A DNA stretch of 50,048 nt, from assembly GCA_017508135.1 (NCBI GenBank), contig JAFVZN010000043.1, forward strand, positions 1 through 50,048, written 5' to 3'. Within the stretch, counting starts at the first letter, position 1. Each line of letters starts with the position of its first letter. A program made the position numbers and the translations under genes. The notes below the pieces were generated by a model that saw nothing but the letters and a program-made list of their open reading frames with translations, made no database searches and was not told the origin of the DNA. Source of the stretch: Lentisphaeria bacterium. GTDB taxonomy: Bacteria > Verrucomicrobiota > Lentisphaeria > Victivallales > Victivallaceae. Shown in pieces: positions 7,864 to 17,100 of this stretch.

Positions 7864-9003
7864 ATGAGTGACAACAAAAGCGTAATCTCCGGTGAGTTCG
7901 ACCGTACCGGCCGTTATGAGGCGGGGTTGAAGTCGCTTGCCGGCAGTCTGCGGGCAGCGTTCTTCGTGCTGCTGATCGGCATTATCGGTACGCTGATCTA
8001 CTTCTTCAGCGGTGCCGGATATTTCTCCGTCGAACCCCAGCAGTCGGTCATCGTACTGCGTTTCGGCAAAGTGATCGCCACCCACGATTCCGGCGGTCAC
8101 TGGTATCTGCCCTATCCGGTGAACCAGTTCATCCGCGTGCAGACCAGCCAACAGCTGCTCAATGTGGATTTTGTTCCGGCGACACTGGCGTCTGCCGATG
8201 AATCCGGGATCTCACTGGAACCGGGACGGGACAGCTTCCTGCTCACCGGTGATGCCAACATCGTTCACAGTTCCTGGACCATCGCCTACCGGGTGGATAA
8301 TGCGGCAAAATATTATGAAACGCTCATGACTCCCGCCAATCCGGTGGAAAACGGCAAAGTTACTCCGGATGATGAGATCACCGACTTCGCCGGAATGAAA
8401 GGGACCCGCGGGCCGCAGACCTTCCTGCGGAACATGTTCCGCCGTGCCGTGATCGATGTCACTGCGGCATCGCAGGTCGGTGATATCCTCTACGCCGGAC
8501 AGGGCGCATACAGCGAAGAGGTGCAGAAGCGTTTCACCGCGCTGGTGCATCAGGCGGATTGCGGTATCAGGATCGACAGTGTCGGCTTGAACCGGATCTA
8601 CCCGCCGCGCAAAACCAAAGCCGCATTCGATGCGGTGACCGCTGCCGGAAACACCCGCAGTCAGCTTTACAACGAAGCTGAAGCGTACAAAGTTCAGATC
8701 GAAAACGACACCAAAGCCTCAGTGGCGGAGATCATCGCTCAGGCTGAGACCTACAAAAAACGTCTGGTCGCCCGCACGGATGCGCAGGAGTTCTACTTCA
8801 AAGAGATCCTTGCAAAATACCGGAAATACGGCAGCAGTGTCACCATGGCACTGTATACGGCAATGTTGTCGGAAGTTGCCGCCCAGCTGGACGGCGACAA
8901 GTTCCTTCTCGGTACACGCGGAGAAAAGAAGCAGGTTCGCTTCAAGCTGAATCCGGAACCGAAAAAATCTGAAAAAAACAACCCCGGCAAGGAGGCGAAG
9001 TAA
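7864..9003 (+). CDS. HflK-like SPFH protein
   Basis: 379 residues. A single membrane helix (about 34-56, FFVLLIGIIGTLIYFFSGAGYF) is followed by the SPFH domain starting VEPQQSVIVLRFGKVI and containing GGHWYLPYPVNQFIRV. The C-terminal helix carries AEAYKVQIENDTKASVAEII, and the tail is Lys-rich. The layout matches HflK more than HflC. It starts 21 bases after the HflC-like gene and is followed six bases later by the metal ATPase, so the SPFH trio is physically linked to a metal pump. No FtsH gene is in the window. Confidence 0.85.
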   Translation: MSDNKSVISGEFDRTGRYEAGLKSLAGSLRAAFFVLLIGIIGTLIYFFSGAGYFSVEPQQSVIVLRFGKVIATHDSGGHWYLPYPVNQFIRVQTSQQLLNVDFVPATLASADESGISLEPGRDSFLLTGDANIVHSSWTIAYRVDNAAKYYETLMTPANPVENGKVTPDDEITDFAGMKGTRGPQTFLRNMFRRAVIDVTAASQVGDILYAGQGAYSEEVQKRFTALVHQADCGIRIDSVGLNRIYPPRKTKAAFDAVTAAGNTRSQLYNEAEAYKVQIENDTKASVAEIIAQAETYKKRLVARTDAQEFYFKEILAKYRKYGSSVTMALYTAMLSEVAAQLDGDKFLLGTRGEKKQVRFKLNPEPKKSEKNNPGKEAK

Positions 9004-9009
9004 CGCATC

Positions 9010-11097
9010 ATGGCTGAAATCGAGCATAAAAACTGCAACGGTCACTGCGAAACGCATGACCATCACCACCATCACGATCACGACGGCAAATGCAGCTGCG
9101 GTCACGACCATGACCACGACAGCAAGTGCGGCTGCGGTCATAATCACGACCATGATGAGATGGACAGCACCTGCATCTGCGGTCACGACCACAAAGCCGA
9201 AGGCGGTGTCGGTCACGACCGTTCCATGGGGAGACTCTTCTTTGCGCTGGTCGGCGGAATGCTGACCGCCAACAGTTTCCTGCTTCAACGTTTCCTGCCG
9301 GAACAGGCATTCGCCGCTGACATGTCGGCGGTGTGCGGTGCATTCATTCTGGCACTGCCGATCATCATTACTGCGATCAAAGACCTGCTTCGCGGCAAAG
9401 TTTACATGAACGAACTGGTCGCGCTGGCGATCCTGGCGGCGATGGTGAGTGCCGACTTCCAGACTGCCGGTATCATCGCCTTCTTCCTGCTGGTGACGAT
9501 CATCATCGAAACCCGCACCGCAAGCGGCGCACAGCGTTCTATTGAAGAGCTTATCAAACTTACTCCGAATGTGGCGCACAAACTTGATGAAGAGGGCAAA
9601 GAGAGCGAAGTTCAGGTCACGACCCTCGCTATCGGCGACCGTATTTTAGTGCGCCCCGGAGAAAACTTCCCGGTCGATGCGCGTATCATCGTCGGTGAAA
9701 GTACAGTAAATCAGGCATCCATCACCGGTGAATCGGTTCCCGTGGAAAAGAGTGCCGGCGATGATGTCTTTGCCGGTACGCAGAACCTTACCGGTGCCGT
9801 GGAACTGGAAGTCACCAAAGTCGGCGGCGATACCACCCTCGGCAAGGTGAAAGAGATGATTTTGCAGGCGGAAGCCAGCCGTACCCCGGTGGTGCGGCTG
9901 ATCGACCGCTATGCCGGATATTACACGCCGACGGTGCTGATGATCGCATGGATAACCTGGTGGTTCAGCAAGGATATGAATTCTGTTATCGCATTTCTGG
10001 TCATCTCCTGTCCGTGTGCCGTGGTGCTGGCAACGCCGACTGCGGTAGTGGCGGCGGTGGCGGCGGCGGCGCGTCTGGGTATCTTTATCAAGAACATCGC
10101 GCATCTGGAGCTTGCGAGCAAGATAACCAGTTTCGTCTTTGACAAAACCGGTACGCTGACCGACGGTCTGCTTTCCGTGGTCAAAATTCAGGGCGAAGAG
10201 GGTGTCAGCCGCGCTGAACTGCTCAAGATCGCCGCCTCTCTGGAGCGTTTCAGCAACCACCCGACTGCGATGGCGATCATGAAGCTCGCCGGAGAAGCGC
10301 AGTTGGAACTGGATGAAGTAAGCAACTTTGCCGAAACGCACGGACGCGGCGTTTCCGGCACCATCAACGGCACCTTGTGCCGGGTCGGACGCGGCAACTG
10401 GATGAGCGAACACGGTCTGCAGGTTCCGGCAAATGATCCGGAAAGTGCCAGCGGCATGAGTATAGTCTATGTCAGCTGCGGCGAAAAACTTCTGGGCTGG
10501 ATCGGTTTCCGCGACAAGATCCGCAAAGAAGCTCCGGTCCTGCTCTCCGATCTGCGCCGTCTGGGCGTGCGCCATTGCGCCATGGTTACCGGTGACCGGG
10601 AGTCGGTCGCGGAAAATGTGGCGGCACAGCTGGGTATCGACGATTACAAGAGCGGATGTCTGCCCGAAACCAAAGTCGAATACGTCGAAGAGGTCAAACG
10701 TACCAGCCGGGTCGCCGTCGTCGGCGACGGTGTCAACGATGCTCCGGCACTGGCAGCGGGCGATCTCGGTATCGCTATGGGTGCCATCGGCAGTGACATC
10801 GCGGTGAACAGTGCTTCCGTTGCGCTGATGACCAACGATTTGCGCCGTATTGCGGTACTGCTCTTTCTGGCGAAAAAATCACAGGTGATAATCAATCAGA
10901 ATTTGCTGTTCGGTATGTTGTTTGTTTTCGGAGGAATGATACTCTCCATCGTCGGTGTGATGACCCCGATCTGGGCAGCCGTACTCCATGCCGGCAGTAC
11001 CATTGTTATCATCTTCAACAGCGCCCGTCTGGTGCGTACCGGAGAGGAGCTGACGCTGGAAGAAAACAGCGCAAGTATCTCCGGAGAAAGGCAGTGA
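9010..11097 (+). CDS. P1B-type heavy-metal-transporting ATPase with His-rich N-terminus
   Basis: Pumps a transition metal across the inner membrane. The 695-residue protein has SCPCAVVLATP (transmembrane CPC near residue 334), the phosphorylated Asp in DKTGTLTDG (D378), the SNHPTA motif of P1B pumps, TGDRES and GDGVNDAPAL (about 572). In place of a CxxC HMA domain, the first 70 residues contain three units of the type CxCGHxHxHD plus a HDHHHHHDHD run, a likely metal-binding tail. The last helix has AVLHAGSTIVIIFN, which resembles the H-E-G-x-T motif of the P1B-4 class, combined with a CPC motif. The ion (Zn, Co, Cu or other) is therefore unclear. It lies in the SPFH/ABC operon. Confidence 0.92.
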   Translation: MAEIEHKNCNGHCETHDHHHHHDHDGKCSCGHDHDHDSKCGCGHNHDHDEMDSTCICGHDHKAEGGVGHDRSMGRLFFALVGGMLTANSFLLQRFLPEQAFAADMSAVCGAFILALPIIITAIKDLLRGKVYMNELVALAILAAMVSADFQTAGIIAFFLLVTIIIETRTASGAQRSIEELIKLTPNVAHKLDEEGKESEVQVTTLAIGDRILVRPGENFPVDARIIVGESTVNQASITGESVPVEKSAGDDVFAGTQNLTGAVELEVTKVGGDTTLGKVKEMILQAEASRTPVVRLIDRYAGYYTPTVLMIAWITWWFSKDMNSVIAFLVISCPCAVVLATPTAVVAAVAAAARLGIFIKNIAHLELASKITSFVFDKTGTLTDGLLSVVKIQGEEGVSRAELLKIAASLERFSNHPTAMAIMKLAGEAQLELDEVSNFAETHGRGVSGTINGTLCRVGRGNWMSEHGLQVPANDPESASGMSIVYVSCGEKLLGWIGFRDKIRKEAPVLLSDLRRLGVRHCAMVTGDRESVAENVAAQLGIDDYKSGCLPETKVEYVEEVKRTSRVAVVGDGVNDAPALAAGDLGIAMGAIGSDIAVNSASVALMTNDLRRIAVLLFLAKKSQVIINQNLLFGMLFVFGGMILSIVGVMTPIWAAVLHAGSTIVIIFNSARLVRTGEELTLEENSASISGERQ

Positions 11098-11103
11098 TCT
11101 ATT

Positions 11104-12291
11104 ATGGCACAAAACTATGAACCGGTAGTGCAGGCGGTCGGTTTGACCAAAATGTTCCGGGACTTCTGGAACCGTCCGAAAGCACGGGCGGTCAACGGCA
11201 TCGACTTTGAAGTACGCCCCGGAGAAGTTGTCGGTCTGCTCGGTCCCAATGGTTCCGGTAAATCCACCACGGTCAAAATGCTTCTGGGTCTGCTCTACCC
11301 GACCGGAGGAAAACTTACCGTTTTCGGACGTTCCCCCCGGGCGGTGGAAACCAAAAAAGAGATCGGTTATCTGCCGGAAGAGTCATATCTTTACAAGTTT
11401 TTGACGGCGGAGGAGACGCTGGACTTTTTCGGTTCACTCTTCAACCTGTCCGCCGCCGACCGCAAACAGCGCATCGATCAACTGTTGGATATGGTTGGTC
11501 TCGCCCACGCCCGCAGACGGCGGGTCGGGGAGTTTTCCAAAGGTATGGCGCGCCGCATCGGATTGGCGCAGGCGATGATAAACGACCCGGCGTTTCTTAT
11601 TCTCGATGAACCCACCAGCGGACTTGATCCGTTGGGCTGCCGTGAGGTCAAAGACCTTATTCTGGCACTGAAGAAACGCGGCAAAACCGTCCTTATCACC
11701 AGCCATCTCCTCAGTGACGTGGAAGATATTTGCGACCGCGTGATAATCCTGTACGGCGGTAAAGTCCGCGCCGAAGGTGCGCTGGATGAGCTGCTGGCGG
11801 TGAATAATGAGACCCGTATCATGACACCGCAACTGCCGAAAGCGGCGATGGATCAGCTGCTCGGTATTTTGCGCGACAATCTGGACGGTGACGAGTTCCG
11901 CATCGACCATCCACGCCGGACGCTGGAGGAGTTCTTTCTGGATGTCATCGCAACGGCGAAACGGGAAAGCGTGGAAACTTCCGGTGTGGTCAGCGGCGGA
12001 AAAATCGCCGATTATCTGGCTCCGGATGCGGATAAAAATCAAGTCCTGGAATCTCTGTTGGACAGTGCGGAAGTCAAAGCTCCCGCAGTGGAAGTTCCCC
12101 GGGAAACGAGTGAAGTCAAACCTGACGGTGCCGGAGACCGGTTGGCGGCGGTTCTCGATGATGAAGTTGCGGCGAAACCGGATGCGGTTGAAAGTGTTCC
12201 CGTTGACGAAACTGCGAAAGAAAACATCAAACAGGCGAACAGCAAACTTGATTCCCTGCTTGACAATCTTGACGGATCAGATAAAAAATGA
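11104..12291 (+). CDS. ABC exporter ATP-binding protein with C-terminal extension
   Basis: 395 residues. The first 230 or so form an ABC ATPase domain of the CcmA/NatA/GldA type, with LLGPNGSGKSTTV (Walker A), the signature variant EFSKGMARR in place of LSGGQ, LILDEPTSGLDP (Walker B) and TSHLLSDVEDICDR (H-loop). The rest is an acidic, Pro/Val-rich, low-complexity tail of about 130 residues with no known motif. It overlaps the permease gene by four bases (ATGA), so the two should form one transporter. The substrate is unknown. Confidence 0.9.
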   Translation: MAQNYEPVVQAVGLTKMFRDFWNRPKARAVNGIDFEVRPGEVVGLLGPNGSGKSTTVKMLLGLLYPTGGKLTVFGRSPRAVETKKEIGYLPEESYLYKFLTAEETLDFFGSLFNLSAADRKQRIDQLLDMVGLAHARRRRVGEFSKGMARRIGLAQAMINDPAFLILDEPTSGLDPLGCREVKDLILALKKRGKTVLITSHLLSDVEDICDRVIILYGGKVRAEGALDELLAVNNETRIMTPQLPKAAMDQLLGILRDNLDGDEFRIDHPRRTLEEFFLDVIATAKRESVETSGVVSGGKIADYLAPDADKNQVLESLLDSAEVKAPAVEVPRETSEVKPDGAGDRLAAVLDDEVAAKPDAVESVPVDETAKENIKQANSKLDSLLDNLDGSDKK

Positions 12292-13688
12292 GAGCATTTC
12301 TTGCAATCGTCGGACTGACGCTGAAAAACTCGATACGTTCCCACGTCTTTCAACTGCTGCTGTTGCTGCTGCTGCTCTCCGTGGGGATAATCCCGTTTTC
12401 CATCGGCGGCGGAACGGCACAGGATTTTATCCGGGTCTCACTGTTGTACAGTATATGCACCATAGTACTGATACTGGCACTGGCGAGCTTGTGGCTGGGG
12501 TGTTTCACCATGGCGCACGACATCGACAGTTACCAGCTGCACATGGTGGTGGCGAAACCGGTTTCCCGGATCGTCATCTGGCTGGGCAAATGGACCGGAG
12601 TCAATTTGATAAACTTCACCCTGCTCATCATCTCCCTTGCCGTGGTTTACGGCATCGTGATGTACCGGTACAAGGTCGATGACCGCTTTACGGCGGCGGA
12701 ACGCAAAGCCATCGCATCGGAGGTTCTGCTGGGACGGCGGGTGTTCCTGCCGACAATGCCGGATTTCAACGAGCTTACCAAAAAGGCACTTGCGGCAAAG
12801 ATCAAGGAAAACGGGGTCATCTCCCGTGAAGATCAGGAGAAACTTTACGGTGAACTTTACCAGCAGATCGGCGCAACTTATGCCGAATTGCCGCCGGGGA
12901 AAGCCAAGGGCTGGGTCTTTGAAAATCTGCCGGAGATCGGCGATGAACCGCTCTTTTTGCGTTACCGTCCCTATCTGGGAAAAGTTTCCAGCGAAGACCA
13001 GCGGCTGACCTATCTGCAATGGATCGTGATGCGTCCGGCAGGTGAAGCGGTGCTTCCCTCCGGAGAACGGGTCGCCGCCAGCGAATGGCCGCATCCGTTG
13101 AGCGAACGTCCGGAACAGGTGTTCTCCGGTGTGTTCAGTGAAAAGATCATTCCCGCCGAATGGAAGGTCATCACCCCCGACCGCAAAGTGCGTATCGCCG
13201 TCACCAACGATGACCGTTACGGAGAGAAGCACTATTATCAACCCTCCGACGGTCCGAAACTGCTGTTGCGGGTATGCGGTTTTGAAGGCAACTATCTCCG
13301 GATGGTGCTGGTGCTGATGATACAGCTGGCACTGTTGTCCGGATTGGCGTGTGCATTCGGAAGTTTCCTCACGATGCCGACGGCGATCTTCATGGTGGCG
13401 AGCTATCTGCTGCTGGGCAGTTTTTCCGCACTGCTGACGGATAAATCGTTCTTTGTGGAGTCGACATGGGATCACATCGGACAGGGACTTGCCAGATTGC
13501 TGCTGCTGATCGTGATACCGCTGCAGGCATTTGATGTTACCGAATTGTTGTCGACCGGTGAGCTGATCGAATTCAGCTTGATCGGACGGTTGTTTCTTGA
13601 ATATTTCGTTCTCCGCGGAATACCGCTGTTCCTGTTCGGGATGTGGATGTACCGGAGACGTGAACTGGGATTGGCGGTGAGAAAATGA
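12288..13688 (+). CDS. ABC exporter permease (ABC-2-like)
   Basis: 466 residues. The hydrophobic segments are near 19-40, 47-67 and 99-125, then a hydrophilic loop of about 200 residues (presumably outside the cytoplasm), then several segments between about 345 and 460. This layout fits ABC-2-type permeases such as those of NosY/GldF-like exporters. It shares ATGA overlaps with the ATPase gene upstream and the next gene downstream, pointing to coupled translation. Substrate unknown. Confidence 0.8.
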   Translation: MRAFLAIVGLTLKNSIRSHVFQLLLLLLLLSVGIIPFSIGGGTAQDFIRVSLLYSICTIVLILALASLWLGCFTMAHDIDSYQLHMVVAKPVSRIVIWLGKWTGVNLINFTLLIISLAVVYGIVMYRYKVDDRFTAAERKAIASEVLLGRRVFLPTMPDFNELTKKALAAKIKENGVISREDQEKLYGELYQQIGATYAELPPGKAKGWVFENLPEIGDEPLFLRYRPYLGKVSSEDQRLTYLQWIVMRPAGEAVLPSGERVAASEWPHPLSERPEQVFSGVFSEKIIPAEWKVITPDRKVRIAVTNDDRYGEKHYYQPSDGPKLLLRVCGFEGNYLRMVLVLMIQLALLSGLACAFGSFLTMPTAIFMVASYLLLGSFSALLTDKSFFVESTWDHIGQGLARLLLLIVIPLQAFDVTELLSTGELIEFSLIGRLFLEYFVLRGIPLFLFGMWMYRRRELGLAVRK

Positions 13689-15337
13689 ACCGTTTCAAAA
13701 AACTTGTCATATACACCATTTTACTGGTGATAACCGCAGGTGCCATGTTTGCCATCCGCAAAGTCGAAACCCGCATGGACAACATCGTCGATAAAGAACG
13801 GCTCCGCTTCTCCGGTGACGTGCGCAACGCGCCGCCGCTGGTGGCGTTCACCTCCGTGGCACTGGGCAGTTTCCGTGGCATCATCGCCGATTTGCTCTGG
13901 CTGCGTTCCGAAAACCTCAAGCAGGAAAAGAGCTATTTTGAAATGGTGCAGCTGGCGCGGTGGATCACCGATCTGCAGCCCAATTATTCCGGCGGAACAG
14001 CATATCTGGCATGGAACCTTGCCTACAATATTTCCGTCACCTGTTCCGAACATGAAGACCGCTGGCGCTGGGTGAACGAAGGTATCGCGTTGATCCGGGA
14101 CAAAGCACTGGTCTACAATCCGGAAGATCCGGTACTGTACAAAGAGCTGGCGTGGATATTCCAGCACAAGCTGGGCAACGTTCTCGACGATGCGAATCTG
14201 CTTTACAAGAACCGTCTCGCCATGCAGATAACCAACATCCTCGGTACCGGCACTCCCGATTGGGAAGTGTTGGCTGCCGCGCCGAAGAGCCGCGATGAGT
14301 TTATGAAACTTTATCCGGAAGATCACAAGCTGTGGCAGTTGGCGGCAAAAGAGGGATATCCGGATTTCAAAGCACTCTTTCTGGCGTTCAAGAATCAGAT
14401 CCCGGCTCAGCTTCCGGTATCCCTGGCTTCCGGTTTGGGCGAAGAGGAGTTCAAAAAGATCGACAACTTCTTCCGGGCGGAACTGCTGCGGGAACGGTTG
14501 AAACTTGAGCCGTCAAAAATCCTTGCCATCGACAAAAAATATGGCAAAATGGATTGGCGCGTTCCCGAATCCCAGGCAATATACTGGGCAACCGAAGGTA
14601 TTGAACGCACCCCGGGAAAAGAAGATCTGCGCTGTGCGCGTCTGATAACCCAGTCTCTGCAGGCGGCGTTCCGCGGCGGACGTCTGCTCTCGCTTGACGA
14701 CAAGAATCTTGCCTACGCTCAGGTCGTGCCGAATTTGAATCTGGCGGATGCCGCGTATCAAACTTATCTCGATACGCAGATAAAATACGATCAGGGCAGC
14801 GGTGCGGCATCAAGTTTCCGCAGTGCGCGTATCAACTTCCTCAAGGATGCCATCCCGTTGATCTACACCCACGGCAATCTGACCAAAGCCGAAGAGTTCT
14901 TCCAGAAACTCATCAAAGAGGATGGTCCGCAGAAACAGCGGACGCTGGATGAGTTCGTTATGGCAGAGTTCGCCGAAGATGTCCGCGATGCCGATGTGAA
15001 GAAGGTGAGCGCGATCATCAGTGAACTGGTATTCCGCAGTATAATCAGCCTCATCTACAACGATCATGATGCCGCCGTCGCCAATGAACGTCTGGCGCGC
15101 TTCATCCATCGTAAGTACAGTAAGGAAAATCACGACGTCAAACGGAACACGCTTCCGCCCTACGCCAGTATGAAAGCCGGTGTGGTGAAGGATTGCGAAC
15201 GCCGTCTGCCGCCGATGATGGTCGCCATCCTCAAGGCCGTGATCGCCGCAGAACAGGCGCAGGCGGCTGAGGAGCAGAAATATAACAATCCGGCTTCGTC
15301 AGAAGGTAGCAAAGCCGGAGAGAAAGGAAGGAAATAA
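13685..15337 (+). CDS. Membrane-anchored conserved protein, TPR-like, unknown function
   Basis: 550 residues with one N-terminal membrane helix (about 8-24, YTILLVITAGAMFAI). The rest is soluble and helix-rich. Stretches such as EMVQLARWITDLQPNYSGGTAYLAWNL (split here by residue class rather than a clear repeat) and DKALVYNPEDPVLYKELAWI look like TPR-type helical pairs. The C-terminus is Ala/Glu/Lys-rich. I do not recognise a named family. The four-base overlap with the permease gene suggests it is a periplasm-facing accessory of the ABC exporter, which is inference. Confidence 0.65.
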   Translation: MNRFKKLVIYTILLVITAGAMFAIRKVETRMDNIVDKERLRFSGDVRNAPPLVAFTSVALGSFRGIIADLLWLRSENLKQEKSYFEMVQLARWITDLQPNYSGGTAYLAWNLAYNISVTCSEHEDRWRWVNEGIALIRDKALVYNPEDPVLYKELAWIFQHKLGNVLDDANLLYKNRLAMQITNILGTGTPDWEVLAAAPKSRDEFMKLYPEDHKLWQLAAKEGYPDFKALFLAFKNQIPAQLPVSLASGLGEEEFKKIDNFFRAELLRERLKLEPSKILAIDKKYGKMDWRVPESQAIYWATEGIERTPGKEDLRCARLITQSLQAAFRGGRLLSLDDKNLAYAQVVPNLNLADAAYQTYLDTQIKYDQGSGAASSFRSARINFLKDAIPLIYTHGNLTKAEEFFQKLIKEDGPQKQRTLDEFVMAEFAEDVRDADVKKVSAIISELVFRSIISLIYNDHDAAVANERLARFIHRKYSKENHDVKRNTLPPYASMKAGVVKDCERRLPPMMVAILKAVIAAEQAQAAEEQKYNNPASSEGSKAGEKGRK

Positions 15338-15338
15338 A

Positions 15339-16622
15339 TTGGACGACTACCTCATATTCGGTATCAGCCTGGGAACAGCGCTGGTATGTTCGCACATTTG
15401 CTCACTGATGGAAGCCGCGCTGTTGAGTCTGACGCCGAGTCAGCTCGGTGAGTTGCGCCGCAGATCACCGGTTATCGGCAAAGTAGTTCAAAAACTGAAA
15501 TCTGATATTGACAACCCGCTGGCGGTTATTCTGATAATCAATACTGCCGCCCATACTATAGGTGCGGCGGTGGCGGGTGCCAGTTTTGACCATATTACCA
15601 ACGGGCGGTATATGTCGCTGTTCTCATTGGCGTTTACGCTGATAATGGTTCAATATACAGAGATATTGCCCAAAACTCTGGGGGTCAGGTTCAATATAAA
15701 TATTATGCGCGTGGCGGCGCGGCCGCTGCAGGTGTTCAATGTCATTTTACTGCCGTTTATCAAATTTTCGCGGCTGCTGAACCGGGTCTTTGAAAGCAGA
15801 CATCCGGAACGCCCCAGCACGGCGGATGAAATATCGGCACTGGCGGCACTGGCGCGCAGTTCGCAGATAATTTCCAGCCGGCAGGAACGGATCATCAAGA
15901 TGGTTCCCCATCTTTCCGAACGTACTGCGGCACAGGTGATGATCGACGTGGATAATATGTCCTTCCTCTACGAAAATATGACGGTTTCACAGGCGATCAA
16001 CGTTTCCGCCCGCGACTTCCACACCCGTTATCCGGTGCGCGATGCGGATGATCCCAACCGTATACTGGGATATATCAACATCAAGGAACTGGTAAGTGCG
16101 GAGCGTTCCGACAAAGGGGATGCCAAATTGACCGACATCATCCGCCCTATCGGCTTTGCCGAACCGGATGATTCGGCAGCAGAACTTCTGGAAAAATTCG
16201 CCGCCCAGCACTGCCACATGACCATCGTGCGCGAAAGCGATACCGGAAAGGTGCGCGGCTTGGTCACCATGGAGGATATCGTGGAAGAGCTTCTGGGCGA
16301 TCTGGACGATGAATTCGATCCGTTGCCCCGGACATTTTATTCTCCGCGGGAGAGCTTCTGGATCGTGGGCGGCGGTATTTCGCTCACCCAGCTGGCGCGG
16401 GATACCGGATTGGATCTGCCGCGCCGGGTGGAACCGGTTTCCGCCTGGTTTGAGCGCATTTTGAAACGCCACCCCCGGGTCGGCGACAAACTCGTGTTCC
16501 GCAACGCGGAGTTCTATGTCCGTAAAATACGCCGCTATCAGGTTTGGGAATTCAACTTGAAACGGCACAATGAAGATGATGATAACCCCGCTTCAATCCA
16601 AGTCGAAAGCAATGCAAAATGA
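15339..16622 (+). CDS. CNNM/CBS-pair membrane protein (HlyC/CorC family)
   Basis: 427 residues. An N-terminal CNNM (DUF21) membrane domain with three or four hydrophobic segments (about 1-150; EAALLSLTPSQLGELRRR) is followed by two CBS domains (about 200-320; MTIVRESDTGKVRGLVTMED, VEELLGDLDDEFD) and a C-terminal CorC/HlyC domain (about 330-415). The family includes Mg2+/Co2+ efflux proteins and proteins once called hemolysins. The start is TTG at 15339 with AGGAAGG upstream, one base after the preceding stop. Its place next to a metal ATPase operon fits a metal-homeostasis role. Confidence 0.88.
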   Translation: MDDYLIFGISLGTALVCSHICSLMEAALLSLTPSQLGELRRRSPVIGKVVQKLKSDIDNPLAVILIINTAAHTIGAAVAGASFDHITNGRYMSLFSLAFTLIMVQYTEILPKTLGVRFNINIMRVAARPLQVFNVILLPFIKFSRLLNRVFESRHPERPSTADEISALAALARSSQIISSRQERIIKMVPHLSERTAAQVMIDVDNMSFLYENMTVSQAINVSARDFHTRYPVRDADDPNRILGYINIKELVSAERSDKGDAKLTDIIRPIGFAEPDDSAAELLEKFAAQHCHMTIVRESDTGKVRGLVTMEDIVEELLGDLDDEFDPLPRTFYSPRESFWIVGGGISLTQLARDTGLDLPRRVEPVSAWFERILKRHPRVGDKLVFRNAEFYVRKIRRYQVWEFNLKRHNEDDDNPASIQVESNAK

Positions 16623-17095
16623 ACAAATACATCACCATATCCGCATTGGCACTGCTGATGCTCACCGGCTGTGTCCGCAGTGACTATGTCGGACAGAAGT
16701 TTGCTGCCACTCCGCTGCATCAGGAGGTGAAATTCTTCAAGTCACGCGCGGATATGCCGCAGGATGAGTACACCATCATCGGACGGTTCACCGTTACAGC
16801 TCCGGAGAAAAGTGATCTTTACACCTTTCAGAAAGAGTTGACCGAAAAGGGGCGTGCCTGCGGCGGCGATGCCGTGTGTCTGGTCAGCATTGAAACCGTC
16901 CGTACCGGAGCATACAGCCGGAAGCACGAGGAGTTCGGCGCACCGGCCCCCGGAAGTGAAACCGCGCCGAATGTCGATGCCGCCCAGTTGGGGCCGCGTC
17001 AGGCATTGACCGGAGAACGGGCATTTTCCGTGCGCCGCCGTGCCCGTGCGCTGCTGTTGAAAAAGCGGGACAGTGTGAAAAAATTATTGGAGTGA
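16619..17095 (+). CDS. Small lipoprotein, unknown function
   Basis: 158 residues. A signal peptide of about 17 residues ends in the lipobox LTGC, giving a predicted lipid-anchored protein. The mature part contains DEYTIIGRFTV and a Cys pair in CGGDAVCL, and ends in a basic stretch (VRRRARALLLKKR). The ATGA overlap with the CBS gene suggests coupling. No family recognised. Confidence 0.7.
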   Translation: MNKYITISALALLMLTGCVRSDYVGQKFAATPLHQEVKFFKSRADMPQDEYTIIGRFTVTAPEKSDLYTFQKELTEKGRACGGDAVCLVSIETVRTGAYSRKHEEFGAPAPGSETAPNVDAAQLGPRQALTGERAFSVRRRARALLLKKRDSVKKLLE

Positions 17096-17100
17096 TCGTA

